From Bacteroidota bacterium (lineage in GTDB: Bacteria; Bacteroidota; Bacteroidia; Flavobacteriales_D; Crocinitomicaceae), in contig VGFL01000013.1 in the NCBI GenBank assembly GCA_016868915.1, positions 1-43,154 of the forward strand: 43,154 nucleotides of DNA, given 5' to 3'. Below the pieces are notes generated by a model. It searched no databases. It was not told where the DNA came from and saw only the letters and a list, made by a program, of their open reading frames with translations. This document shows, in pieces, positions 17,609 to 25,588 of the stretch. Position 1 is the stretch's first letter. Every line of letters starts with the position of its first letter. Made by a program: the position numbers and the translations under genes.

Positions 17609-18090
17609 ATAACTTTAAGTGATAATTCCATTGCAAACTTTGCAACAACTTCGTTTGATAAATTAAACGCTAAAACCTCAACTGTTTCATTCATTCGTTT
17701 ACCTTCAGTTTTGCTATTTTCGAGAGTATTAAAAATCTTTTTACCATCGTGACAGATAAATAAAATATCAGTTTCAGCTCTTTTGAAAAATTCGGTACTA
17801 AATGATTTGAATGCCAATGAAATCTTACAATTCGTAATTTCAGATAAGTAAAATGCATGAATGCCAGCAGCTACATCAGCACCAACAGCCATCGATCCAA
17901 AGTACATTGAATTCAAGTGATTTTTTGTTCTTCTTTTTAATTTTACTTTAACAATACACCTTTCAGAATCGATAGAAATTATTTTTGGATTAACAAACAA
18001 AATTTGAGGAATCTTAAAAAGACCAAGAAGAAATAATTTCCATCGAATTTTTTTTAAAGAAACTTTTTTAGATGAAATAGATTCTTTCAT
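17605..18090 (-). CDS. DUF4442 hot-dog fold (PaaI-like) thioesterase-type protein
   Basis: This 161-residue protein is probably cytoplasmic. The block KNHLNSMYFGSMAVGADVAAG (near residues 56-76) resembles the DUF4442/PaaI hot-dog motif NHxGxxxxGA, where the central helix faces an acyl-CoA or acyl-ACP site; here the usual acidic catalytic residue is an Asp in AVGADVA. It could hydrolyse an acyl thioester, but activity is unproven for DUF4442. It is last in the leftward envelope operon, 2 nt after the GIN lipoprotein. Confidence 0.8.
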   Translation of the reverse strand: MKESISSKKVSLKKIRWKLFLLGLFKIPQILFVNPKIISIDSERCIVKVKLKRRTKNHLNSMYFGSMAVGADVAAGIHAFYLSEITNCKISLAFKSFSTEFFKRAETDILFICHDGKKIFNTLENSKTEGKRMNETVEVLAFNLSNEVVAKFAMELSLKVI

Positions 18091-18092
18091 TC

Positions 18093-18836
18093 TTAAAGTT
18101 TAATTAGTTTTCCATTATTTGTTAATTGCTCATAAATTGATGTTGGATTTCCCAAATAGTAAACATTTCCTTGACCTGTTATTTCGGCTTTGAGACTTAC
18201 GTTTTCTGCATTGATAAAACAGGGAGAATTGGCATTGGAGACAATTGAAATCACATCTTTAATTATTAGGTTACGAGTGTCACAACTTCCCTGTGTCATA
18301 ATATTGAAAGTTGCTTTTTTAGCAGAACCATAAAGTTGGAAATCACCGGCACCATGAGTAATATATCCGTTTAACGTATTTGATATGTTTAGCTTCAATT
18401 TAATACTTCCCGCACCATCAGTCATAAAAAATTGTAAATTGGGGAAGCGCAGTGTATCCTGCGATACCAATGTTTCAGTTCCGCGATAGGCTACGTAACT
18501 CAAATTTTTAACATGTATTTTTACTGTAATGTTACCCGTTCGGTAACGTAAAAAATTACATTTATTCAAGTTTTTTATATCAACTGATCCATCTGATGAC
18601 TGTTCAACACGTATTTGAGTGATTAAATTTTTTCCACCTGAAATCTCAATTTTATTTAATGAGTCCTGGACTAATTCAAAAGTCATATTTTCGTTTAATG
18701 TAAGTTTTGTAAAATCATTTAGATAAATAACTGTATCTGATTTTTCCCCTGCTGATTTCCAACACAATCGATCTTCGGGTTTTTTACAAGAATAGAAGAA
18801 AAAAGAAATTAGAAGAATGGGAACTAAATTTTTCAT
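18093..18836 (-). CDS. Lipoprotein with head GIN domain (DUF2807)
   Basis: This 247-residue lipoprotein has the signal LVPILLISFFFYSC with lipidated C17, followed by Lys-Lys. The mature part is a right-handed beta-helix typical of DUF2807: repeated short strands with Gly/Asn turns, for example VAYRGTETLVSQDTLRF, TDGAGSIKLKL, THGAGDFQLYGSAKK, and the GQGNVYYLGNP motif near the end. Such proteins are surface or periplasmic with unknown ligands. The gene lies 5 nt after the deacylase gene and 2 nt before the hot-dog gene, so the three are probably one transcript. Confidence 0.85.
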   Translation of the reverse strand: MKNLVPILLISFFFYSCKKPEDRLCWKSAGEKSDTVIYLNDFTKLTLNENMTFELVQDSLNKIEISGGKNLITQIRVEQSSDGSVDIKNLNKCNFLRYRTGNITVKIHVKNLSYVAYRGTETLVSQDTLRFPNLQFFMTDGAGSIKLKLNISNTLNGYITHGAGDFQLYGSAKKATFNIMTQGSCDTRNLIIKDVISIVSNANSPCFINAENVSLKAEITGQGNVYYLGNPTSIYEQLTNNGKLIKL

Positions 18837-18841
18837 GTCTC

Positions 18842-19939
18842 TTACTTATGTTTTCGAATTGGAAAAGAATATCCGATACCTGCCTCCAAATAATCTGCTC
18901 TACCAAAATGCGTTTTTAATATCCATTGCGCATTAAATCCATTATTAAATTGGTATCTTACTCCAATTTTATGGTAAAGCGGGTCTTCGGGCTGAAATTT
19001 ATCTTTGATGTATGCCCCCATTCCAAAAACAAAATGTAAGTGATCAATAGGGAGCAAGTAGGCAGCAAAAATTCCCATTTGAAAAATATCCCACTGACTT
19101 TTAGGAATTTCCGGAAAGTAAGCCTTGACTGCCTGTTTAGATATTAAATCCAATGAAAGTTCAATACCCGCCTTTGGGTTAAAAATTTTTCTTGCTAATA
19201 TATTCAATCCATAAACTGGATATTTTTTTGGGTTGTCATTATAGGTTTCTTTTACCGTAAAAATCGTCGTTGCTCCAATATTCCACCTTTTGAACTTATC
19301 ATCCAAGGATGTAAAATTTTTGTTTGAGTTAAAACTACCTATATTTCTTGAATAGCTTAATGAGGCACAAAATACATTTAATCCTAAGTTTGGAACACGA
19401 AATGCACCATTACTAAAATGAGTAATATCTATCGCCAATGATAGTTTGTTCATTCCAAAATAATACTTTGAATAAATACCCAAACACATTAAACCGTTTA
19501 TGTGAGACCCGATTGCAATATTTTTTGGATTTTCTATTGGATCATAAATTTTTGGAGTATAGCCAAGTCCTGTTCCAAATTGCCAATCCAAACGAAAGGA
19601 ATTTGTTGGCCTTATTATCGGTATTTGAATAAATCCGTAAATACCTGTAAATCTTCCAAGGATTTTATCGTTCCCAACAGGACCATGGAATAAAGAAATC
19701 CCGTGTTCTGGTAGTTTATATGTTTGATGCCATTTTTTCGTTCCCGGTGGTTTTATGATCCAACTGAATTCAACAGGAAATGCCAATCTTTCGGGTAAGT
19801 GAGCCATTGTAACTCGATGCGCGGCAAGGAAACCTACTTTTTGTCGAAACTCTACAGACCAATTTGAAACCTGAGAATATAAATTTAAAGGAATTACAAG
19901 AAGAAATAGAATACCCCAATAAACTGAATTTAATTTCAT
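18842..19939 (-). CDS. Acyloxyacyl hydrolase (PagL-like lipid A 3-O-deacylase)
   Basis: This 365-residue outer-membrane barrel has a signal peptide (LFLLVIPLNLYSQ). The catalytic block DITHFSNGAFRVPNLGLN (171-188) carries His174 and Ser176 of the PagL H-x-S arrangement, embedded in the family wording shared with Bacteroidota acyloxyacyl hydrolases. It is about twice the size of classical PagL, which is usual for this clade. It likely removes an ester-linked acyl chain from lipid A at the outer membrane. It is the first gene of the operon with the GIN lipoprotein and hot-dog protein; a -7 box lies 48 nt upstream. Confidence 0.82.
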   Translation of the reverse strand: MKLNSVYWGILFLLVIPLNLYSQVSNWSVEFRQKVGFLAAHRVTMAHLPERLAFPVEFSWIIKPPGTKKWHQTYKLPEHGISLFHGPVGNDKILGRFTGIYGFIQIPIIRPTNSFRLDWQFGTGLGYTPKIYDPIENPKNIAIGSHINGLMCLGIYSKYYFGMNKLSLAIDITHFSNGAFRVPNLGLNVFCASLSYSRNIGSFNSNKNFTSLDDKFKRWNIGATTIFTVKETYNDNPKKYPVYGLNILARKIFNPKAGIELSLDLISKQAVKAYFPEIPKSQWDIFQMGIFAAYLLPIDHLHFVFGMGAYIKDKFQPEDPLYHKIGVRYQFNNGFNAQWILKTHFGRADYLEAGIGYSFPIRKHK

Positions 19940-19987
19940 TATATTCCTAAAACTATAAATAAAAAGCAGAAGGTGTTAAAAATTAAA

Positions 19988-19995
19988 CAAATTTA
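19988..19995 (-). promoter_or_regulatory. -7 box TAAATTTG for the deacylase operon
   Basis: On the minus strand 19995-19988 reads TAAATTTG, an exact TAnnTTTG match, 48 nt before the ATG at 19939. No -33 TTTG at normal distance. Confidence 0.4.
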
Positions 19996-20019
19996 AACAA
20001 TCAATTAGAAGAAAGAGAG

Positions 20020-20027
20020 TAATTTTG
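20020..20027 (+). promoter_or_regulatory. -7 box TAATTTTG abutting mazG
   Basis: An exact TAnnTTTG match ends 5 nt before the mazG ATG (20033), the leaderless geometry seen also at prfB, pyrE and holA. Confidence 0.5.
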
Positions 20028-20032
20028 AATCG

Positions 20033-20809
20033 ATGGACGCAAGTTTAAAAGCATTTAGCCGACTTATTACAATAATGGATGAACTTCGGGAAAAATGTCC
20101 TTGGGATAAAATCCAAACTTTTGAAACTCTCAGGCCTTTAAGTATTGAAGAAATGTATGAAATGACTGATGCGATTATCCAAAAGGACTTTAAAGAATTG
20201 GAGGGTGAATTAGGCGATTTATTCTTACACCTGGTTTTTTATTGTAAAATAGGGTCCGAAACAGGAATATTTACGATTGAAAGTGTTTTAAATCGTATTT
20301 GTAATAAATTGATTGATCGCCACCCCCACATATATTCTGATCTTGAAATAGACAACGAGGAAGATGTAAAAAGTAACTGGGAAAAATTGAAATTGAAAGA
20401 AGGAAAAGAATCCATTTTAGAGGGGGTTCCAATATCACTACCAGCATTAGTGAAGGCAACAAGAATTCAAGAAAAAGTAAAAGGCATCGGTTTTGAATGG
20501 AATAATATTGAGGACGTTTGGGCAAAGGTAGCTGAGGAATTAAATGAACTCAAAGTAGAGATTGATAATAATTCTGAAAATATTGAGGAGGAATTTGGAG
20601 ATCTACTATTTTCTCTTGTAAATTTATCAAGATATATTCATGTTCAACCGGAAAATGCCTTAGCCAAAACAAATTCCAAATTTATCAAGCGTTTTCAAAA
20701 AATGGAGAGTTTAATTAAGGCTGAAAAAATGGAGATAGAAAACATGACCCTATCTGAAATGGATGTTTATTGGGAAAAATCAAAGATTAGCTTAAAAAAA
20801 AATATATGA
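20033..20809 (+). CDS. mazG: Nucleoside triphosphate pyrophosphohydrolase MazG
   Basis: This 258-residue protein has two tandem all-alpha MazG domains, as in E. coli. The first carries LREKCPWDKIQT, the acidic helix IEEMYEMTDAI (38-48) and GELGDLF (58-64); the second carries EELNELKVEI and EEFGDLLFSLVNLSR. These acidic residues bind Mg2+ for hydrolysis of NTPs to NMP and pyrophosphate, clearing non-canonical nucleotides or lowering (p)ppGpp precursors. Its stop overlaps the mini-MscS start by 4 nt (ATGA), indicating translational coupling. Confidence 0.95.
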   Translation: MDASLKAFSRLITIMDELREKCPWDKIQTFETLRPLSIEEMYEMTDAIIQKDFKELEGELGDLFLHLVFYCKIGSETGIFTIESVLNRICNKLIDRHPHIYSDLEIDNEEDVKSNWEKLKLKEGKESILEGVPISLPALVKATRIQEKVKGIGFEWNNIEDVWAKVAEELNELKVEIDNNSENIEEEFGDLLFSLVNLSRYIHVQPENALAKTNSKFIKRFQKMESLIKAEKMEIENMTLSEMDVYWEKSKISLKKNI

Positions 20810-21309
20810 ATTTTATAGAGTATAAAACACAGTTTCTTGAGACAACTATTTTAGTTACTTTTTTGATTCTTCTTAAGATTCTTGCCAGAAATTCAATAAA
20901 TAAAATTTTATTAAAATTCCAATTTGGCTTGCAGAGAAAACGAATAAGCCATAAAATAGTTAATCTTTTCTTATCTCTTATTGGTTTGATATTTTTAGCT
21001 GGGATTTGGAACATTGATCGTTCTCAATTATTGGTTTTCTTAACCTCAACATTAACAATTGCTGGTGTAGGCTTTATCGCGCAATGGTCAATTTTATCGA
21101 ATGTAACATCAAGCTTGATTTTATTTTTTAATCACCCCATGAAAATAGGTCAAGAAATTCAAATCTTAGACAAGGAGTACGATATAACAGGAACACTAAT
21201 TGATATATCGTTCTTTTTCATGTATATAAAAAATGCTGAAGGAGAAACGATTACCATACCAACATCTGTTGTGTTAAATAAAGTAATACAAATTAAAAAA
21301 AAGAAGTAG
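20806..21309 (+). CDS. Short MscS-type mechanosensitive channel protein
   Basis: This 167-residue inner-membrane protein has three hydrophobic helices (about 10-30, 47-68 and 74-105). The third is the pore-type helix LTIAGVGFIAQWSILSNVTS with small residues, followed by the beta-domain motif FFNHPMKIGQEIQI...GTLIDISFFFMYIKNAEGETITIPTSVVLNKVI, diagnostic of MscS. The usual C-terminal alpha/beta vestibule domain is missing; the protein ends in a lysine cluster right after the beta domain. It is translationally coupled to mazG. It probably relieves osmotic pressure, but a minimal channel may behave differently. Confidence 0.85.
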   Translation: MNFIEYKTQFLETTILVTFLILLKILARNSINKILLKFQFGLQRKRISHKIVNLFLSLIGLIFLAGIWNIDRSQLLVFLTSTLTIAGVGFIAQWSILSNVTSSLILFFNHPMKIGQEIQILDKEYDITGTLIDISFFFMYIKNAEGETITIPTSVVLNKVIQIKKKK

Positions 21310-21349
21310 CGAGTAATTAATTCATCGAAATAATTAGAAATAATCACAG

Positions 21350-22393
21350 ATGGTTGACTTTAATCCCGATGGTATTGGAATCTCAAACGGAAATTTATTT
21401 GGGTTTCCAATTACAGAGAAAAGCGCAGATATTATTGTTATTCCTGTTCCTTGGGATGTAACCGCATCCTATCGCAAGGGAGCTAGCCAAGGGCCGAAAG
21501 CGATTCTCGAGGCTTCAATTCAGTTGGATTTTTATCATCCAAAATTAGAAAATGCGCATAAAACGAAGGTTTTTATGACCCCCATTTCCGATGAATGGCT
21601 GCAAGTAAATGAAAAGTTATCCATCGAGTCGACAGAATATATGCAACATTTAGAGTCTGGTTCAGGTGACTACTCAGAATTTTCAAATTTTCTTGCGGAG
21701 GTGGATCACGCCCACAAAGCATTAACCTCAAATTTGAAAGAACGTTGTGAAAAACTGCTCCAAGAAAATAAAATTATTGCCGTACTTGGAGGTGAACATT
21801 CAACCCCATTAGGATTAATCCAAGCACTCAATAATCAACATAAAAATTTTGGAATATTGCAAATTGATGCACATGCTGATTTAAGAAATTCGTATGAAAA
21901 TTTCAATCAGTCCCATGCAAGTATCATGTTTAATGTTTTAAAAACTTGTCCAAATGTATCAAAATTGGTTCAAGTTGGAATAAGAGATATTTCACAAGGG
22001 GAGATTGACTTTATACAGTCATCAAAAAATCGCATTAAAACTTTTTTTGATTGGGATTTGAAAAATGAACAATTTCATGGTCAAAATTGGGCCATACAGG
22101 TTAATAAAATAATTAGTGAACTCCCTGAAAAAGTTTACGTTAGTTTTGATATTGATGGTTTGATACCATCTCTTTGTCCAAATACAGGGACACCCGTGCC
22201 GGGAGGTTTTACACTTGAAGAAGTTAACTTTCTCCTTTTTAACATAGTTGAAGCAGGAAAAAAAATTATTGGTTTTGATTTAAATGAGGTTTCACCCGGG
22301 GCGTCAACTGATATTGATGCAAATATTGGTGCACGAGCATTGTGGAATTTAATCTGTTTAACAGAAAAGTCTCGAAGAATGTATGAAGTATAG
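21350..22393 (+). CDS. Agmatinase/arginase-family ureohydrolase
   Basis: This 347-residue enzyme has the full di-manganese ligand set of the ureohydrolases: H150 in GGEHSTPLG, D173/H175/D177 in DAHADLR, and D267/D269 in SFDIDG. The N-terminus ADIIVIPVPWDVTASYRKGASQGPKAILEAS matches the Bacteroidota agmatinase-family group. It should hydrolyse a guanidino compound or formimidoyl-glutamate; the exact substrate is not readable. An insertion with LESGSGDYSEFSNFLAEVDH lies before the first ligand. The following membrane-protein gene overlaps its end by 11 nt. Confidence 0.9.
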   Translation: MVDFNPDGIGISNGNLFGFPITEKSADIIVIPVPWDVTASYRKGASQGPKAILEASIQLDFYHPKLENAHKTKVFMTPISDEWLQVNEKLSIESTEYMQHLESGSGDYSEFSNFLAEVDHAHKALTSNLKERCEKLLQENKIIAVLGGEHSTPLGLIQALNNQHKNFGILQIDAHADLRNSYENFNQSHASIMFNVLKTCPNVSKLVQVGIRDISQGEIDFIQSSKNRIKTFFDWDLKNEQFHGQNWAIQVNKIISELPEKVYVSFDIDGLIPSLCPNTGTPVPGGFTLEEVNFLLFNIVEAGKKIIGFDLNEVSPGASTDIDANIGARALWNLICLTEKSRRMYEV

Positions 22394-22922
22394 TAGCCAA
22401 AATCTATTTAAGATTTTATTTGTAAAGTCTATCTTACTTTTTTTGGTATGTGGCATTTATAGTTACACAAAACCTTCTTATAATGTTTTCGTTTTTTTTA
22501 CTGCATCTTTTGGTATTTTTATTATCCAACTAATGCTGATTTTTTCTGAGTTGAAAAAACGATTATTGAAAATCCTCTGGATTTTCAGTTACATTATTGG
22601 TATTTCTTTATTATTTAATTTAAACAAGCAATTTTTTTCTATAACCTGGAAATACCAACTTATTTTATTTTTATTCTTTGTCTTTTGTTCATTTAGTATA
22701 CGATTTTTTTCAAACGTTTCAAAAAGAGTTATCATTCTCTCTTTCTTAAACAATGTCCTTTTTTGTGGGTATTTATTTTTTATTGTTTGGAATAATTTTG
22801 AAAATGAAATATACAGTAATATCGCCAAGGGGCTCATAATTTATATGATTGTGTATGGCGTTTTTATCTCTGTAGTAAGCAAGAGTGAAAAAAAGAAGGC
22901 TAATACTACGAAAGAAAAATAA
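22383..22922 (+). CDS. Six-TM integral membrane protein, unknown function
   Basis: This 179-residue protein is almost wholly hydrophobic, with about six segments: ILFVKSILLFLVCGIYS, VFVFFTASFGIFIIQLMLIF, ILWIFSYIIGISLLFN, YQLILFLFFVFCSFSI, VIILSFLNNVLFCGYLFFIVW and GLIIYMIVYGVFISVVS. It ends in a lysine-rich cytoplasmic tail (SKSEKKKANTTKEK), consistent with the positive-inside rule. I recognise no family. The 11-nt overlap with the agmatinase-family gene implies co-translation. An AT-rich composition could also produce a spurious hydrophobic ORF, but the overlap and length make it likely real. Confidence 0.6.
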   Translation: MKYSSQNLFKILFVKSILLFLVCGIYSYTKPSYNVFVFFTASFGIFIIQLMLIFSELKKRLLKILWIFSYIIGISLLFNLNKQFFSITWKYQLILFLFFVFCSFSIRFFSNVSKRVIILSFLNNVLFCGYLFFIVWNNFENEIYSNIAKGLIIYMIVYGVFISVVSKSEKKKANTTKEK

Positions 22923-22934
22923 AATAGTTGTTAA

Positions 22935-23330
22935 CTATGAGAATTGGTCTTTCAGTTTATTCGTCATAAAGTTGAAAAGCGCATTCAATGGTTTTTCCAT
23001 CATCATCTTTAAAAAAGGATTAACATCACCATTAAATTCAAGGAAACCGGTGCTACCATTTTTTGTAGGTTGAGCGTAAATTATCAAATCAAATGGGAAT
23101 GGAGTCTTTTCTCCAGATTTTAATAGTAACTTTTCATTATTTCTATCAACCTGAACAAGGGAAATAATTATTCCTCCTTGTACTTTAAATGAACAGGCAT
23201 TCTCTGTAGAGGTAAACTCAGAGATTTTATCGTGAGGAAGGAGTTGGTAGATGTTTGATGAATTGGAAAGAAAATCGAAAATTTCAGCAGGACCAGCATT
23301 AATTTCAACTTTTTGACTTATTATTTGCAT
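22935..23330 (-). CDS. SRPBCC (START-like) superfamily protein
   Basis: This 131-residue protein is probably cytoplasmic. The opening VEINAGPAEIFDFLSNSSNIYQLLP is the classic START/SRPBCC beginning (beta strand, then the helix-loop that caps the cavity), followed by alternating strands and a long C-terminal helix (FLKMMMEKPLNALFNFMTNKLKDQF). These proteins bind hydrophobic ligands; no catalytic residues are assignable. It follows pyrE by 7 nt on the same strand, a pairing I associate with Bacteroidota, so it is likely co-transcribed. Confidence 0.82.
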   Translation of the reverse strand: MQIISQKVEINAGPAEIFDFLSNSSNIYQLLPHDKISEFTSTENACSFKVQGGIIISLVQVDRNNEKLLLKSGEKTPFPFDLIIYAQPTKNGSTGFLEFNGDVNPFLKMMMEKPLNALFNFMTNKLKDQFS

Positions 23331-23337
23331 CGGTCAA

Positions 23338-23979
23338 TTAAGGTAACCAAGAATCAGGTTTTTCTCTCCACTTGTGCAGAGAAACTATATCATCTTCAGT
23401 TATATATTTGGTTTTTAATGCTGAATCAACTAATGTGTCGTAATCAGATAATGTAAGAATTGGGCATTCAGCATTTTCAAAGTTCTTTAGGGCAATTTCA
23501 AAACCGTATGTAAAAATAGCCACAAGCCCTTTTATATCTAAACCCGCTTCACGAAGAGATTGAATAGCTTTGATACTGCTTCCCCCAGTTGAGATTAAAT
23601 CTTCAACAACTACAACTCTTTGTCCCTTTTCATAATATCCCTCTATTATGTTTCCCATTCCGTGATCTTTTGGTGAACTTCTTACATAAATAAATGGAAC
23701 GCCTAACTCTTGTGCTACTAAAACACCCTGAGGAACTCCACCAGTGGCAATTCCCGCGATTACATCTGGTTTTCCAAAATAGTCAATAATTGATTGAGCA
23801 TAGGCTTGACGAATGAAAGTTCTGATATTTGGGAAAGATAAGGTTATTCTATTATCACAATAGATTGGGGATTTCCATCCTGAAGCCCATGTGAATGGTA
23901 CTTTTGGTTGTAATTTTACCGCTTTAATTTGTAAAAGAAACTCAGCAATTTTTAAAGCTTTATCTTTGTGATAGATCAT
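23338..23979 (-). CDS. pyrE: Orotate phosphoribosyltransferase
   Basis: This type I PRTase of 213 residues converts orotate and PRPP to OMP in pyrimidine synthesis. The PRPP-binding motif VVVVEDLISTGGSS (near 121-134), the flexible-loop region YVRSSPKDHGMGNIIEG and the N-terminal FTWASGWKSPIYCDNR are all canonical. The start is ATG at 23979. A minus-strand -7 box TACATTTG ends 5 nt before it, implying a leaderless mRNA. The NUDIX-Sua5 gene is divergent with only 8 nt between. Confidence 0.95.
   Translation of the reverse strand: MIYHKDKALKIAEFLLQIKAVKLQPKVPFTWASGWKSPIYCDNRITLSFPNIRTFIRQAYAQSIIDYFGKPDVIAGIATGGVPQGVLVAQELGVPFIYVRSSPKDHGMGNIIEGYYEKGQRVVVVEDLISTGGSSIKAIQSLREAGLDIKGLVAIFTYGFEIALKNFENAECPILTLSDYDTLVDSALKTKYITEDDIVSLHKWREKPDSWLP
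23961..23968 (+). promoter_or_regulatory. -7 box TATCTTTG for NUDIX-Sua5
   Basis: An exact TAnnTTTG match lies inside the first codons of pyrE (antisense) and ends 19 nt before the ATG at 23988. Confidence 0.45.
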
Positions 23980-23984
23980 ATTCG

Positions 23985-23992
23985 CAAATGTA
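23985..23992 (-). promoter_or_regulatory. -7 box TACATTTG for pyrE
   Basis: On the minus strand 23992-23985 reads TACATTTG, ending 5 nt before the pyrE ATG. It overlaps the first codons of the divergent NUDIX-Sua5 gene, so the two 5' ends overlap by a few bases. Confidence 0.45.
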
Positions 23993-25544
23993 CAAAGTTT
24001 TTATCGATAATAGAGAAGTTAATTTTACAAACAATTTAAATTCAATTGATGGAAGATCCTACATTAAATTTAATTCAAATCAATCAGTTGTTCATGAGTT
24101 AATTCCCCTTTTAAGTACTCAGCCTAAAAATGAATCGGTATATGTTTATATCGATCAGTATAATTTTGATTTGAAAATATTTTTTAAAGAGTTTATTTTC
24201 GTCGATGCCGCGGGAGGTATTGTTCAAGAAAATGATGAGTTTTTATTTATTAAGCGCAATGGATATTGGGATATACCGAAAGGAAAACTTAACAATCGGG
24301 AATCTTTTGAAAAGGCCGCACAGAGAGAAATTGAAGAGGAATGTGGCATAAATAATTTAATTTTAAAAAATCAAATTTGCTCGACTTTTCATACCTATTT
24401 TTTTAAAAATGAATGGTATCTTAAAAAAACTATTTGGTATCATTTTGAATTAAAAAGCCATCAAGAAACAAGATGTCAAGAGGAAGAGGGAATTACAGAA
24501 ATTGTGTGGCTTCCAAGGTCTAAATTTCAAAAAATTTATAAAAATACATTTTCATCGATTCATTTTGTTATATCTGAATTTATAAATCAACTTGAAGCAG
24601 ATCAAATTAAGAGAGCCATAATTCTATTGAAAAAAGACGAGGTTATTGCAATTCCGACTGAAACGGTCTATGGTTTGGCTGCAAATGGGTTTTCAGTTAA
24701 CGCAATTCAAAAGATATATTCCCTGAAAAATAGACCCCATAACAATCCTCTAATTTTACATTGTGCCTCCCTGAAATCAGTTTTGGATCTTGTTACATCA
24801 ATTCCAGAGAAAGGAATAAAGCTGGCTAATAGATTCTGGCCTGGTCCTTTGACACTACTTCTTCCCAAAAATGATTTGGTTCCTGATAGTATTACTGCTG
24901 GTGGAAGCAGGGTAGGTGTAAGGGTTCCAAATCATCCATTAACACTGAACTTACTCAAACAATTGGATTTTCCTTTAGCTGCTCCAAGTGCGAATAAATA
25001 TGGTTCCATAAGTCCAACTTGTAAAAGCCATGTTGAATTTCAATTTGGGAATGAAATTCCCTTAATTTTGGATGGGGGACCATGCAATGTGGGAATTGAA
25101 TCAACCATAATTGGTTTTGAAGAAGAAAAAACAATTATTTATCGATTGGGGCAAATAACCATTGACGATGTAATTGATATTTGTGGTGATGAGGTGTACG
25201 TTCAAAACGAAGAGGGAGAAATAATTATTGCACCTGGAATGGTTAAACATCATTACGCTCCGAAAACCAAACTTATTATAGTATCAGAATATTCTGAGAT
25301 TAAATATTCACAAAAAATGGGGGTAATTCTTTTTAATAAGGAAAAGATTGAGGGTATTCCCTATGAGAATCAGGTGATTCTCTCCAGTGATGAAAATTTT
25401 ATCGAAGCATCAAAAAATTTATACAAAGCATTTTACACCTTAGACGAATTAGGGTTGGAGAAGATATTTATTCGTCTTCTTCCTGAGGTGGGTTTAGGAA
25501 TAAGCATCAATGACCGAATAAGAAGAGCAGGGTTGAAAGAATAA
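23988..25544 (+). CDS. NUDIX hydrolase fused to threonylcarbamoyl-AMP synthase (Sua5)
   Basis: One uninterrupted frame of 518 residues joins two enzymes. Residues 1-200 are a Bacteroidota-type NUDIX protein with a perfect box (GKLNNRESFEKAAQREIEEE plus CGI, residues 99-121) after the strand AAGGIVQEN. Residues 203-518 are a full Sua5: the YrdC domain starts VIAIPTETVYGLAANG (219-234), with the K247-N-R249 and S334-A-N336 active-site motifs, a linker PGMVKHHYAPKTKL and the C-terminal Sua5 domain. Sua5 makes threonylcarbamoyl-AMP for tRNA t6A37; TsaD, which uses it, is encoded at 30175. There is no in-frame ATG near the junction. NUDIX genes beside pyrE are usual; the fusion is not. Confidence 0.92.
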   Translation: MYKVFIDNREVNFTNNLNSIDGRSYIKFNSNQSVVHELIPLLSTQPKNESVYVYIDQYNFDLKIFFKEFIFVDAAGGIVQENDEFLFIKRNGYWDIPKGKLNNRESFEKAAQREIEEECGINNLILKNQICSTFHTYFFKNEWYLKKTIWYHFELKSHQETRCQEEEGITEIVWLPRSKFQKIYKNTFSSIHFVISEFINQLEADQIKRAIILLKKDEVIAIPTETVYGLAANGFSVNAIQKIYSLKNRPHNNPLILHCASLKSVLDLVTSIPEKGIKLANRFWPGPLTLLLPKNDLVPDSITAGGSRVGVRVPNHPLTLNLLKQLDFPLAAPSANKYGSISPTCKSHVEFQFGNEIPLILDGGPCNVGIESTIIGFEEEKTIIYRLGQITIDDVIDICGDEVYVQNEEGEIIIAPGMVKHHYAPKTKLIIVSEYSEIKYSQKMGVILFNKEKIEGIPYENQVILSSDENFIEASKNLYKAFYTLDELGLEKIFIRLLPEVGLGISINDRIRRAGLKE

Positions 25545-25588
25545 ATAAATAGTCATAGTTTTTATCAAAAATATTTTTTTGAATTATT

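Noticed and set aside
22924-22938. Inverted repeat ATAGTT-GTT-AACTAT between convergent genes as a terminator
   Set aside because: The stem is only 6 AT-rich pairs with no T-run on either strand.
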